In this document: one piece after another, positions 8,911 through 16,442 of the stretch
How the letters are laid out: every line of letters starts with the position of its first letter
How positions within the stretch are numbered: position 1 is the first letter of the stretch
DNA from: Erythrobacteraceae bacterium
Lineage (GTDB): Bacteria > Pseudomonadota > Alphaproteobacteria > Sphingomonadales > Sphingomonadaceae
Length of the DNA stretch: 33,561 nt
Direction: 5' to 3'
Assembly (NCBI GenBank): GCA_027486035.1
Contig: JAIXPX010000010.1
Span: 1 to 33,561, forward strand
Translations under genes and position numbers: made by a program
Notes under the pieces: generated by a model
Told to the model about the DNA's origin: nothing
What the model saw: the letters and a program-made list of their open reading frames with translations, nothing else
Database searches by the model: none

Positions 8911-9191
8911 CGGCCGCGCTGCAGATCGTCGAAGCGGTCCAGACTATTCTCGTCGAGAGCGACGGGACCAGCATCACCCTCGATGTTTCCAGCGCTGGGA
9001 TATCCGGGCCGCGCGGGTTCACCGGACCTCAAGGTCCGCCGGGTCCCCCTGGACCGCTCAGTGCGCTTACGGACTTATCCGATGTGGTCTTGGCCACTCC
9101 CGAGGGCGGCGACATCCTCACCTACTCATCCCCCACCAACACATGGATCAACGAGAAAGCGACCAGACTGGTCGACGGAGGTAATTTCTGA
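8907..9191 (+). CDS. Collagen-like phage tail fibre adaptor
   Basis: This is a 94-aa protein whose ATG at 8907 overlaps the upstream stop (ATGA). Residues 31-51 are seven consecutive Gly-X-Y triplets including [11 protein letters not shown], expected to form a trimeric collagen-like rod. The following segment (ALTDLSDV, then [16 protein letters not shown]) is a motif often seen in phage fibre proteins next to collagen repeats. It probably trimerises and connects or extends the receptor-binding fibres encoded downstream. Its stop shares one base with the next start. Confidence 0.75.
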   Translation: MTAALQIVEAVQTILVESDGTSITLDVSSAGISGPRGFTGPQGPPGPPGPLSALTDLSDVVLATPEGGDILTYSSPTNTWINEKATRLVDGGNF

Positions 9192-10732
9192 TGGCCAATA
9201 CCCTGCGTATCAAGCGCCGCGCTGCTGGCGGCGGTGCCGGTGCTCCTGCATCGCTTGCCAATGCCGAGCTCGCTTTCAACGAGCAGGACAACACGCTCTA
9301 CTATGGCACTGGAACTGGCGGTGCAGGCGGCACCGCGACTTCGGTCATCGCTATCGGCGGTTCAGGCGGCTTTGTCTCGGTCTCAGGCGACCAGACCATT
9401 GCGGGGGCCAAGACCTTTTCGAGCACGATTGCTGGCTCGATCTCCGGTAATGCCGGAACCGCAACGGCGTTGGCCACGTCTCGCACGCTTGGCCTATCCG
9501 GTGATGTAACCGGCACGGCCTCGTTCAATGGCACCGCCAATGCGACCATTGCCGCGACCCTCGCGAATAGCGGCGTCACTGCAGGCACCTATGGTTCGGC
9601 CAGCCAAGTCGGGCAGGTCACGGTCGATGCCAAGGGGCGCGTGACTGCAGCGAGCAATGTTGCGATCACCTTCCCGGTGACTTCGGTTGCTGGACGCACG
9701 GGCGCGATCACGCTCACAACTAGCGACGTCTCCGAAGGCACCAACCTCTACTTCACCGACGCCCGGGTTCGCGCAAACCGGCTCGACCAGCTGGCAGCAC
9801 CCACCGCAGCGGTGGATGTTAACAGCCAGCGTATCTCCGGGCTTGCGGACCCAACTGCTGCCCAAGACGCAGCCACCAAGAACTACGTCGATCTCACTGT
9901 CCAGGGGCTTGATCCCAAGGCTTCGGTCAAGGGCGCCTCGACCGCGAATATCGCTTCGCTTTCCGGCACCATGACCATCGACGGTGTGGCGCTTGCGGTC
10001 GGTGACCGAGTGCTGGTGAAGGATCAGACCACGCCGTCTCAGAACGGTGTCTATGTCGTTGCCTCCGGCGCATGGGCGCGAGCGATCGATCTCTCGACCT
10101 GGGACGAGCATGTCTCGGCTTACCTGTTTGTCGAACAGGGCACAGTGAACGCCGACATTGGCTATCTGTGCACGGCCGATGCCGGTGGCACGCTCGGCAC
10201 CACGGCCATCGCCTTCGTCCAGTTCAATGGCGCTGGTCAGATCGTCGCCGGCAATGGCCTCACCAAGACTGGCAACACGATCGACGTCGGTGCTGGCACC
10301 GGCATCGCCGTTGCTGCTGATAGTGTCGCGCTGACCGGTCAGGCGCTGGCTCTCCATAACCTTGCTACCAACGGGATCATCGCCCGCACGGCAGCGGGAA
10401 CCGTGGCAGCGCGCACCCTGACGGCCGGCTCGACCAAGGTCGCAGTCACCAATGGCGATGGTGTGGCGGGCAACCCAACTATCGACGTCAACGAAGCCAA
10501 CCTTACGCTGGGCAATATCGGCGGTTCGCTTGGCGTTGCCAAAGGAGGCACGGGGGCCACCACGCTCACCGGCTACCTCAAGGGCAACGGCACTTCTGCA
10601 TTCACGGCTTCAGCGACGATCCCCAACACTGACATTTCCGGGCTCGGCACCATGTCCACACAGGCCGCGAGCAATGTCGCGATCACCGGTGGTTCGATCG
10701 ATGGCGTAACGCTGGATGGTGGAACCTTCTGA
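9191..10732 (+). CDS. Large modular tail fibre protein
   Basis: This is a 513-aa protein starting at an ATG sharing one base with the upstream stop (TGATG). The N-terminal about 60 residues (LRIKRR, then [12 protein letters not shown], then LYYG) are a fibre head also used by the next gene. Then come the [11 protein letters not shown] element, the block DVTGT to [13 protein letters not shown] (about residues 104-155), [11 protein letters not shown], and the module ending [17 protein letters not shown] with [10 protein letters not shown]. Near the C-terminus is the [16 protein letters not shown] repeat. These are all standard phage fibre modules. The protein is Gly/Ala/Thr rich with no S74 chaperone domain. 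It is a likely receptor-binding fibre subunit. Confidence 0.8.
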   Translation: MANTLRIKRRAAGGGAGAPASLANAELAFNEQDNTLYYGTGTGGAGGTATSVIAIGGSGGFVSVSGDQTIAGAKTFSSTIAGSISGNAGTATALATSRTLGLSGDVTGTASFNGTANATIAATLANSGVTAGTYGSASQVGQVTVDAKGRVTAASNVAITFPVTSVAGRTGAITLTTSDVSEGTNLYFTDARVRANRLDQLAAPTAAVDVNSQRISGLADPTAAQDAATKNYVDLTVQGLDPKASVKGASTANIASLSGTMTIDGVALAVGDRVLVKDQTTPSQNGVYVVASGAWARAIDLSTWDEHVSAYLFVEQGTVNADIGYLCTADAGGTLGTTAIAFVQFNGAGQIVAGNGLTKTGNTIDVGAGTGIAVAADSVALTGQALALHNLATNGIIARTAAGTVAARTLTAGSTKVAVTNGDGVAGNPTIDVNEANLTLGNIGGSLGVAKGGTGATTLTGYLKGNGTSAFTASATIPNTDISGLGTMSTQAASNVAITGGSIDGVTLDGGTF

Positions 10733-11592
10733 TGCCCAGTACCATCCTGCTCAAACGGTCCTCGACCGCGTCCAGCGTCCCTGCCGCTGCGTCACTGCAG
10801 GCGGGCGAACTGGCGGTCAATCTGGCCGATCAGAGGCTCTACTCGAAGACTGCTGGCGGCACCGTGGTGCAGGTTGGCTTTGGCAACCTGACGTCTGGCA
10901 TGGTGACCACGGCGCTTGGCTTCACGCCCTACAATTCAACCAACCCTAGCGGCTATATCACGGCGAGTGGGTCGATCACCGGCTCGTCAGGATCCTGCAC
11001 AGGCAATGCCGCGACAGCGACCAGGTGGGCGACTGGACGCACCATTGCGCTAACCGGCGATGTGACCGGCACCAGCGCGGCATTCGATGGATCCGCTACT
11101 CTGTCGTTTGCTGCGACGCTGGCCAATAGCGGCGTGACGGCTGGGACCTATCTCAAGGTCACGGTTGACGCCAAAGGGCGCGTTACCGCAGCATCTGCGA
11201 TGACGTCCGGCGATGTGATGGGGGCTCTCGGGTTTACGCCTGCCAATAAGGCGGGCGAGAGCTTCACCGGCAGCGTCTCCGTATCGGGATCGATCACCGC
11301 AACCGGTGACATTACCGCCTATTCGGACGCCCGCCTCAAGTCGGACATCGAGACCATTGCTGGCGCGCTGGACCGGGTCTGTAAGCTTCGCGGGGTAACG
11401 TTCACCCGGCGCGATACGGGCAGTCGCGGCATCGGCCTCGTCGCACAAGAACTGGCGCCCATTGTGCCCGAGGCGGTTATGACCCACGAGGATGGCCTGC
11501 TGTCTGTCGCCTATGGCAATCTAGTCGGCGTGCTGATCGAGGCGGTCAAGGAACTTGCCGACAAGGTCGAACACCTTGAGGCGCGGACATGA
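10732..11592 (+). CDS. Tail fibre protein with C-terminal S74 intramolecular chaperone
   Basis: This is a 286-aa protein, one-base overlap (TGATG) with the gene before. Its head (TILLKRS, then AASLQAGELAVNL, then RLYSKTAGG) and its DVTGT to [14 protein letters not shown] block parallel the preceding gene, so the two look paralogous. Residues about 196-284 match Peptidase S74: YSDARLKSDI with the predicted Ser198/Lys203 self-cleavage dyad, LRGVTF, GIGLVAQELAPIVPEAV and VAYGNLVGVLIEAVKEL. Such domains help a trimeric fibre to fold and then cut themselves off. The final helix would be released with the chaperone. Confidence 0.85.
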   Translation: MPSTILLKRSSTASSVPAAASLQAGELAVNLADQRLYSKTAGGTVVQVGFGNLTSGMVTTALGFTPYNSTNPSGYITASGSITGSSGSCTGNAATATRWATGRTIALTGDVTGTSAAFDGSATLSFAATLANSGVTAGTYLKVTVDAKGRVTAASAMTSGDVMGALGFTPANKAGESFTGSVSVSGSITATGDITAYSDARLKSDIETIAGALDRVCKLRGVTFTRRDTGSRGIGLVAQELAPIVPEAVMTHEDGLLSVAYGNLVGVLIEAVKELADKVEHLEART

Positions 11593-12980
11593 CGCTGCAG
11601 AGCTCGGGCCCAATCTCGCTTGGCAATGTAGCGGTCGAACTCGGCCGTACATCGACCACCATGACTTCGCTGGGTGAAGCGGCCGTGCGGACACTGGCTG
11701 GTGTAGCATCTGGACCGATCTCGCTCTCCAACCTTTACGGGAAGTCGAACGAGAGCTTCTGGCATGTGACCTTTGGCTCGACCGTGGTCAGTTTCCTGAT
11801 CCTGGGCACTGACAGCAGCGGCAACATCTACGCCAGCGCCACCAGCGCGGTGTTCAAATGGAACCGGGACGGCGCGCTTTTGTGGGCCCGAAATGTCTCT
11901 GGGCCATTCATAAGCGGCGGCTGGATCGATGCCGCCGGCAATATCTACCTCGCTGGCGCTTACTACTCGAGCAACTACTTTGGCTGGCTGGCCAAGCTCG
12001 ACACCTCAGGAACCCTGCAATGGCAGCGCAGCCTTAACGGTTCGGGCCAGGAACTCTGGTACAACGCCGCGGTCGATGCATCCGGCAACGTCTATCTGGC
12101 GGGCTACTCGACCTCGAGCGGCGGTTCTGGAAACGCCGATGCGCTGATCGCCAAGTATAACAGCGTCGGCACCCTGCAATGGCAGCGTTCGATCGGTGGC
12201 TCCGGCAACGAATATGCCAGCCAGATGGCCCTAAGTCCGGACGGGAGCCTGCTGGTCCTCTCGGGCAACACCTCTACCGCAACAGCCGGCAACATCGACG
12301 CCCTGATCACCGTCATCAACACGGCGACCCCGTCGGTCAGCTGGCAGCGCTCGATCGGGAGCACGGGCTACGATTACGGCTATGGCGTTGCCCTCGACAG
12401 CAGCAACAACATCTACTGGCTGGCAGGCATCAACGGCGCGCTCAGTCTGCTCAAAATCAGTTCTGGCGCTGTGATCCAGTGGCAGCTGTCCCTACCATCC
12501 AGCTATGGCAGTGGGTCGGTGAACCTTGGGCCGGACGGCAGCCTGCGGGTGTTCGCTCCGATCTATGCCGGGGCGGACATTTATCAGTTTTCGGTCGACG
12601 GCACCCTGCAACTGGCCCGCTCCATCAGCCTCGACACGAGCAATGGCGCCAACTCATTCAGCCTCACCGGTCTCGCGGTCAACTCTACGGCCATGGTGTT
12701 CTCAATCTACTCGATGATGGACTTCTCGCCTTACGGTTACATGGATCTGTGCGGCGCCATCTTCAAAGTGCCCATAGCTGGTTCGAAGACCGGCACCTGG
12801 TCAGTGGCCGGTGCCTCGACCCAGGGCGTGACCTTCAGCGCATCATCGCCCAGCATCGGCACCACCTTCTGGTCGCTGAGCTTCCGCAGTTTCTCGCTGC
12901 TGAGCCGCACGCTGACCTCGGGCACACCGTCCTACAGCTTTGCGGCGGGCTCCTACACCAACACCACCACTGGGATCTGA
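11589..12980 (+). CDS. Beta-propeller-like tail protein (SBBP-type repeats)
   Basis: This is a 463-aa protein that overlaps the S74 gene by 4 nt (ATGA). The N-terminus carries two copies of a GPISL motif (residues about 7-11 and 42-46), a common phage tail anchor. From about residue 60 there are repeats of roughly 45-54 residues, each with an A-x-D-x-S-G-N-I/V-Y strand and ending in a WQRS-like motif near residues 145, 198 and 252. Weaker copies lie near 97, 298 and 342. This pattern fits beta-propeller blades such as SBBP repeats. It is probably a distal receptor- or carbohydrate-binding tail component. No hydrolase motif is visible. Confidence 0.7.
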   Translation: MTLQSSGPISLGNVAVELGRTSTTMTSLGEAAVRTLAGVASGPISLSNLYGKSNESFWHVTFGSTVVSFLILGTDSSGNIYASATSAVFKWNRDGALLWARNVSGPFISGGWIDAAGNIYLAGAYYSSNYFGWLAKLDTSGTLQWQRSLNGSGQELWYNAAVDASGNVYLAGYSTSSGGSGNADALIAKYNSVGTLQWQRSIGGSGNEYASQMALSPDGSLLVLSGNTSTATAGNIDALITVINTATPSVSWQRSIGSTGYDYGYGVALDSSNNIYWLAGINGALSLLKISSGAVIQWQLSLPSSYGSGSVNLGPDGSLRVFAPIYAGADIYQFSVDGTLQLARSISLDTSNGANSFSLTGLAVNSTAMVFSIYSMMDFSPYGYMDLCGAIFKVPIAGSKTGTWSVAGASTQGVTFSASSPSIGTTFWSLSFRSFSLLSRTLTSGTPSYSFAAGSYTNTTTGI

Positions 12981-12983
12981 CCC

Positions 12984-13670
12984 ATGATCATTTCGCATGA
13001 CCGCCAGACGCTGTTTATTGGCGTGCCAAAGAACGGGTCGCAAACAGCGCGGGCTGTACTTGGCCAGATCGGGGTCGATCTGGTTGGCGAAATGGGACGG
13101 CACCCAACAGTGCCTGAAGCGATCCGGTTGGCTGAGGCGCGTTTTCCCGGAGAGGTAATTGCGCCGACGGCTATCTATGCCTTCTGGCGGGACCCGGTCG
13201 AGCGGTTCTGCTCTGCGGTCGAGTTCCACAAGCGCTGTCTGCCAAACTCGTTCATTCAGCTATTCCCAGAGCGGTTTGCCGGGATCGAGCCGCATCCGCG
13301 ATGGTTCGAGACCGATGCGGATGCAGTGAAACTGGAGCTGCGTGCTGTCATCGGTGAAATTTCGCCTGCGGAGATCCTCGCTGCACTGCCGCCGCCGCCT
13401 GCGCATGGGGTCTTGTTCCAGCCGCGTGGTGGAAATTTGAGTTTTTACCAGCCACAGAGCGTTTGGCTGGACTGCGGTGGCGTTACCCTGCTGCCGTTTG
13501 CCGATTATGATGACGGAATGAGAGCTGTAATTGTTGCCCTTGCTGGCGAACGCCAAACCGGCGAACTTCCTCTGATAAACGGGTCCGTTGTCCCGGCGCT
13601 AGAGCTGGATGCTCAGGCAGCTACTGCCGTTTGTAACTATTACGCGTCTGATCTTCCTGGCTATTCGTAA
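12984..13670 (+). CDS. Sulfotransferase-like protein at end of tail operon
   Basis: This is a 228-aa protein with its ATG 3 nt after the preceding stop, so it is probably co-translated with the tail genes. The N-terminus LFIGVPKNGSQTAR (about residues 10-23) looks like the 5'-phosphosulfate-binding loop of PAPS-dependent sulfotransferases. YAFWRDPVERFCSAV (about 65-79) looks like the 3'-phosphate-binding motif (Arg and Ser). No membrane anchor is seen, so it would be cytosolic. The rest matches the sulfotransferase-family-2-like layout only loosely. It is the last gene of the phage operon. The substrate is unknown; surface glycan or phage protein modification are possibilities. Confidence 0.65.
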   Translation: MIISHDRQTLFIGVPKNGSQTARAVLGQIGVDLVGEMGRHPTVPEAIRLAEARFPGEVIAPTAIYAFWRDPVERFCSAVEFHKRCLPNSFIQLFPERFAGIEPHPRWFETDADAVKLELRAVIGEISPAEILAALPPPPAHGVLFQPRGGNLSFYQPQSVWLDCGGVTLLPFADYDDGMRAVIVALAGERQTGELPLINGSVVPALELDAQAATAVCNYYASDLPGYS

Positions 13671-13689
13671 GTTGATGCTGCCCTTGTCA

Positions 13690-13706
13690 GAGCAGTCAAA
13701 CTGCTC
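13690..13706. terminator. Hairpin between convergent operons, possible bidirectional terminator
   Basis: Perfect arms GAGCAGT (13690-13696) and ACTGCTC (13700-13706) with a CAA loop lie 20 nt past the sulfotransferase stop and overlap the stop codon of the oppositely oriented HNH gene. The T tracts are weak on both sides, so termination is inferred from position and symmetry. Confidence 0.4.
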
Positions 13707-14490
13707 AGGGGCCGCCCTGCCAAACCTTGTCCCGGTGCCATTTCAACCGCCCTCGGTGTTCATCAGTCAAGCTCAACGGCGGGGCGGATTCCATCCGAAG
13801 TTCAGCGGCAGCGTTGCTGCAAAGCCGCGGCGAAGCGATGGCACGCCCCATTTCGTCGAAAGTAACTAGCCCTGCATCGAATGCGGCATCCCAAAGCGAG
13901 GACAGCAATAGCCCATTGTGGACATCGAGACGTTGTTCATCGCTCTCACAGTCTGCCCATGGAACAATATGAGAGGCACGAAGCAGTTCAGGGTTACTGA
14001 TCCCGGTCAGCGGGCAGCAACTGTGCCAGTACGTCAGTAGGGCGTCGCGGAATCGGTTCTGACCGATGCGGATCTTTTGGATCCGGTCCGCTTCGGTATC
14101 TCCCAGGTGCTCAGTTTCCTTGAGGTATTGCTCATAAGGCAAAGTGGGCAAGCTCAGCGACAAGCGATAGACAGATCTAACCCCCTCAAACAGCGACGCG
14201 CGATCGGGAAAGGCCAAAGCTGCCGCGTGGCCTTTGGCAGGAGGAAACGCCCGTTCCGCCGCTATTTCTCTCGCCGCGCCGGGGTGCTCAACCGACAGGA
14301 AAAACGGTCCTTCCATCCCGGCGGCGGTAGCTGCCAGTGCGACTTCTCCGGGCGCGCTGGCGGAGCGGAAGAATATCCACCCTGCGGCTTGCTCAGGTCC
14401 GATGCGGTAGCCGTGTTCGTTGGCTGCATCGCGCAGTTCGGACTCCAGAGAGACGGGGTACCCCTTCAGCCGTGCTGCTGTGTCGATCAA
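13705..14490 (-). CDS. HNH endonuclease (HNH_2 type), last gene of defence operon
   Basis: This is a 261-aa protein starting at an ATG that overlaps the upstream DUF262 gene by 4 nt. The C-terminal part (about residues 140-210) matches the HNH_2 signature. RIGQNRFRDALL leads in, followed by CPLTG, ASHIVPWAD (His174), then VHNGLLLSSLWDAAFDAG (Asn192). These residues form a beta-beta-alpha-metal DNA-cutting centre. The N-terminal about 130 residues have no motif I recognise and may provide sensing or DNA contact. Its terminal position in a methylase/helicase operon suggests an effector nuclease. Alternatively, this type of HNH_2 gene can be a stand-alone restriction nuclease. Confidence 0.85.
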   Translation of the reverse strand: MIDTAARLKGYPVSLESELRDAANEHGYRIGPEQAAGWIFFRSASAPGEVALAATAAGMEGPFFLSVEHPGAAREIAAERAFPPAKGHAAALAFPDRASLFEGVRSVYRLSLSLPTLPYEQYLKETEHLGDTEADRIQKIRIGQNRFRDALLTYWHSCCPLTGISNPELLRASHIVPWADCESDEQRLDVHNGLLLSSLWDAAFDAGLVTFDEMGRAIASPRLCSNAAAELRMESAPPLSLTDEHRGRLKWHRDKVWQGGP

Positions 14491-16442
14491 GCTGCTTGCT
14501 CCGAGAGATTTTGCGGTGCTCCTTCGATTTCATCGAGCACATAGCGCCGAAATGCACCTGTCGACGTGAAGCAACGAAAGCCCGCCGCGTTGGCCAGCGC
14601 CAGCAATTCCGCACTTTCGTCAATGAGTACAGCCACCGCTTCAGTCAGTTCCTGGCGCACCCCATCAGGCCAAGCCAGGTCAAGCAACGCCCGCTGCTCG
14701 CCGGTTGCCTCCTCAACCAATTCGTAACCGAGCAAGCCGGCAGAAAGGCCGCGCTCTAAGGCCCACGCATTGAGCTCTTCCAGTGCTGCTTCCTCGCTCT
14801 CGCTAGCAAATCCACCCATATGGGCTGCAGCCGAAACAACGGGAGCAGACGTCGTGAGCCATCGATCATCGCCGTGTAACAGATCCTCCATCTGCCGGTT
14901 AGTGGCCCCGGCGAGCAGTGCTCTACGCGCTTCCAAGAAGGCCGGATACGCTTCCAACTTCCACAGCGCTTTATCCATTGGGATCCATTGAGACGCGAGC
15001 GTACCAGGGTGACGGGCCTCGACTTCCTCAAAATAGATCTCAGGCCGCTCGTCCAAGATATTGAGATTGGTGCCCTTCGTCAGGAAGCAAAAATTGGCGA
15101 TCGCGTTTACATCTGCTCGGCCATACCCTGCTTTGTAGAGCTGAGCCTTTGGGAAGATGTGATGCACTTCCAAACGGCTGAGCTTTCCCAGCATGCTGGC
15201 CTTCAGTGGCAAGCCGCTACCCCAGTCGCGCGCCTCTGCCATGCGGGTGAGCATATAAAGTACAGGATAAAAGCGGGCGCCCATATTCCAGCCGCCGAAG
15301 TGGCCTGGTTCCACGCGAAGCCCTCCGTGCCATAACCGCAAGGTGTCGAGCAGACGGTCAAGCCCCCCACCATCACCATCAAGCGCCTCCAGATCCGCGT
15401 CGATAAAGGATTCTGTCGAGCCGGAAAAACGCCCCCACATTGCCGCCTGAGCATACCAGAACAACAGCTTGTCTCGCTCGACCGCGTCTAGAGAACCTCC
15501 CCGCTGATCCAGATAACGAGACATGACGGCCACGGCGCCGCGGCCGAAGAATACCCGCCCATGGTCAAGGCCAAGGCGGCCAGCAATCATGTTGAGGATG
15601 GATTCGACATGCTTGCCTGCTCGCAGCAGGCCCTCGCGAACTTCGTCAGCAGTCCGGTCATGGAGGTGGAGGAACTTTGCCTCACCTGTCAAAACGGTGT
15701 TGACCGAACGCAGCAACCAGTCGAGCGTGAAATCATAGCCCGCCTGGTTCCAGCCCGCGAGCCGCCCTTTCATTTCTGCGCGCGCCTCGGGCCATTCCGC
15801 GCAAATCTTGGCGAGTGCGAGGTCGCCTTTAGAAAGCTTCGTCCCGCCGCTGTTCACCTTGTTGAAGATGTCTACGACGACATCCAGCGTTTTGTCTGCA
15901 CCTGTGATTTCCTCGACGTGCAGGTCGATGTCCCTGATCCCGAGGAGCTTGTTGAGGCGGGAAAAGATGTTTCCCGTCGATCCACCTCCAGCCCGCGCAC
16001 GTTCGGCGATGTCGTCGAGCCCGTCGTGTCCGGCCTTGAAGAGGCTGCTAACGTCGACCCACAGTGGGTCATCCCGCATCAGGATCGGCTGATAGAATTG
16101 GAATTCTTCCCTGCCGATGTGGAAGTGCAAACCGGTGAACGCCCTTTCATTTCCATCGAAAAACTTCGGCGGCTTGCCCCGGATTACGCCGTATAGAGAG
16201 GTCATGCGCTGCTGTCCGTCGAGCAGTAGCTTGACCACACCTGGCGCCAGCTCCTGTTCCCCACGATACTGCGCGCCTTCGGACTGGGTCGCCCAGACCA
16301 GCAAGCCGCCGACGGGATGCCTACGATAGAGCGAGTTGAACAGTCCACGGACCTGATCGCCACCCCAGACATAGCCGCGCTGGAATTCTGGCAGGGCCAT
16401 ATGGCCATTGTCGATGTAGTTGAGGATGTCGGCAATTTTCAT
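14487..16442 (-). CDS. DUF262-DUF1524 protein (GmrSD-like type IV restriction family)
   Basis: This is a 651-aa protein. Its ATG shares one base with the methylase stop (TGATG). The N-terminal DUF262 domain shows LPEFQRGYVW (17-26), the catalytic-type LLLDGQQRMTSL motif (DGQQR at 75-79) and FNKVNSGGTKLS (193-204). The C-terminal half has an HNH/DUF1524-type centre: VHHIFPKA (426-433), then NAIANFCFL (446 on) and NLNI. In GmrSD-like enzymes DUF262 is an NTP-dependent ParB-like domain and DUF1524 cuts modified DNA. BrxU and SspE are related defence proteins. Here it probably provides nuclease activity controlled by nucleotide or by DNA modification. The target is unknown. Confidence 0.85.
   Translation of the reverse strand: MKIADILNYIDNGHMALPEFQRGYVWGGDQVRGLFNSLYRRHPVGGLLVWATQSEGAQYRGEQELAPGVVKLLLDGQQRMTSLYGVIRGKPPKFFDGNERAFTGLHFHIGREEFQFYQPILMRDDPLWVDVSSLFKAGHDGLDDIAERARAGGGSTGNIFSRLNKLLGIRDIDLHVEEITGADKTLDVVVDIFNKVNSGGTKLSKGDLALAKICAEWPEARAEMKGRLAGWNQAGYDFTLDWLLRSVNTVLTGEAKFLHLHDRTADEVREGLLRAGKHVESILNMIAGRLGLDHGRVFFGRGAVAVMSRYLDQRGGSLDAVERDKLLFWYAQAAMWGRFSGSTESFIDADLEALDGDGGGLDRLLDTLRLWHGGLRVEPGHFGGWNMGARFYPVLYMLTRMAEARDWGSGLPLKASMLGKLSRLEVHHIFPKAQLYKAGYGRADVNAIANFCFLTKGTNLNILDERPEIYFEEVEARHPGTLASQWIPMDKALWKLEAYPAFLEARRALLAGATNRQMEDLLHGDDRWLTTSAPVVSAAAHMGGFASESEEAALEELNAWALERGLSAGLLGYELVEEATGEQRALLDLAWPDGVRQELTEAVAVLIDESAELLALANAAGFRCFTSTGAFRRYVLDEIEGAPQNLSEQAA

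Noticed and set aside
9494..10357. Minus-strand open frame of 287 codons under the large tail fibre gene
   Set aside because: It is antisense to a clear fibre gene with known modules. Composition and lack of a ribosome binding site mark it as a shadow.
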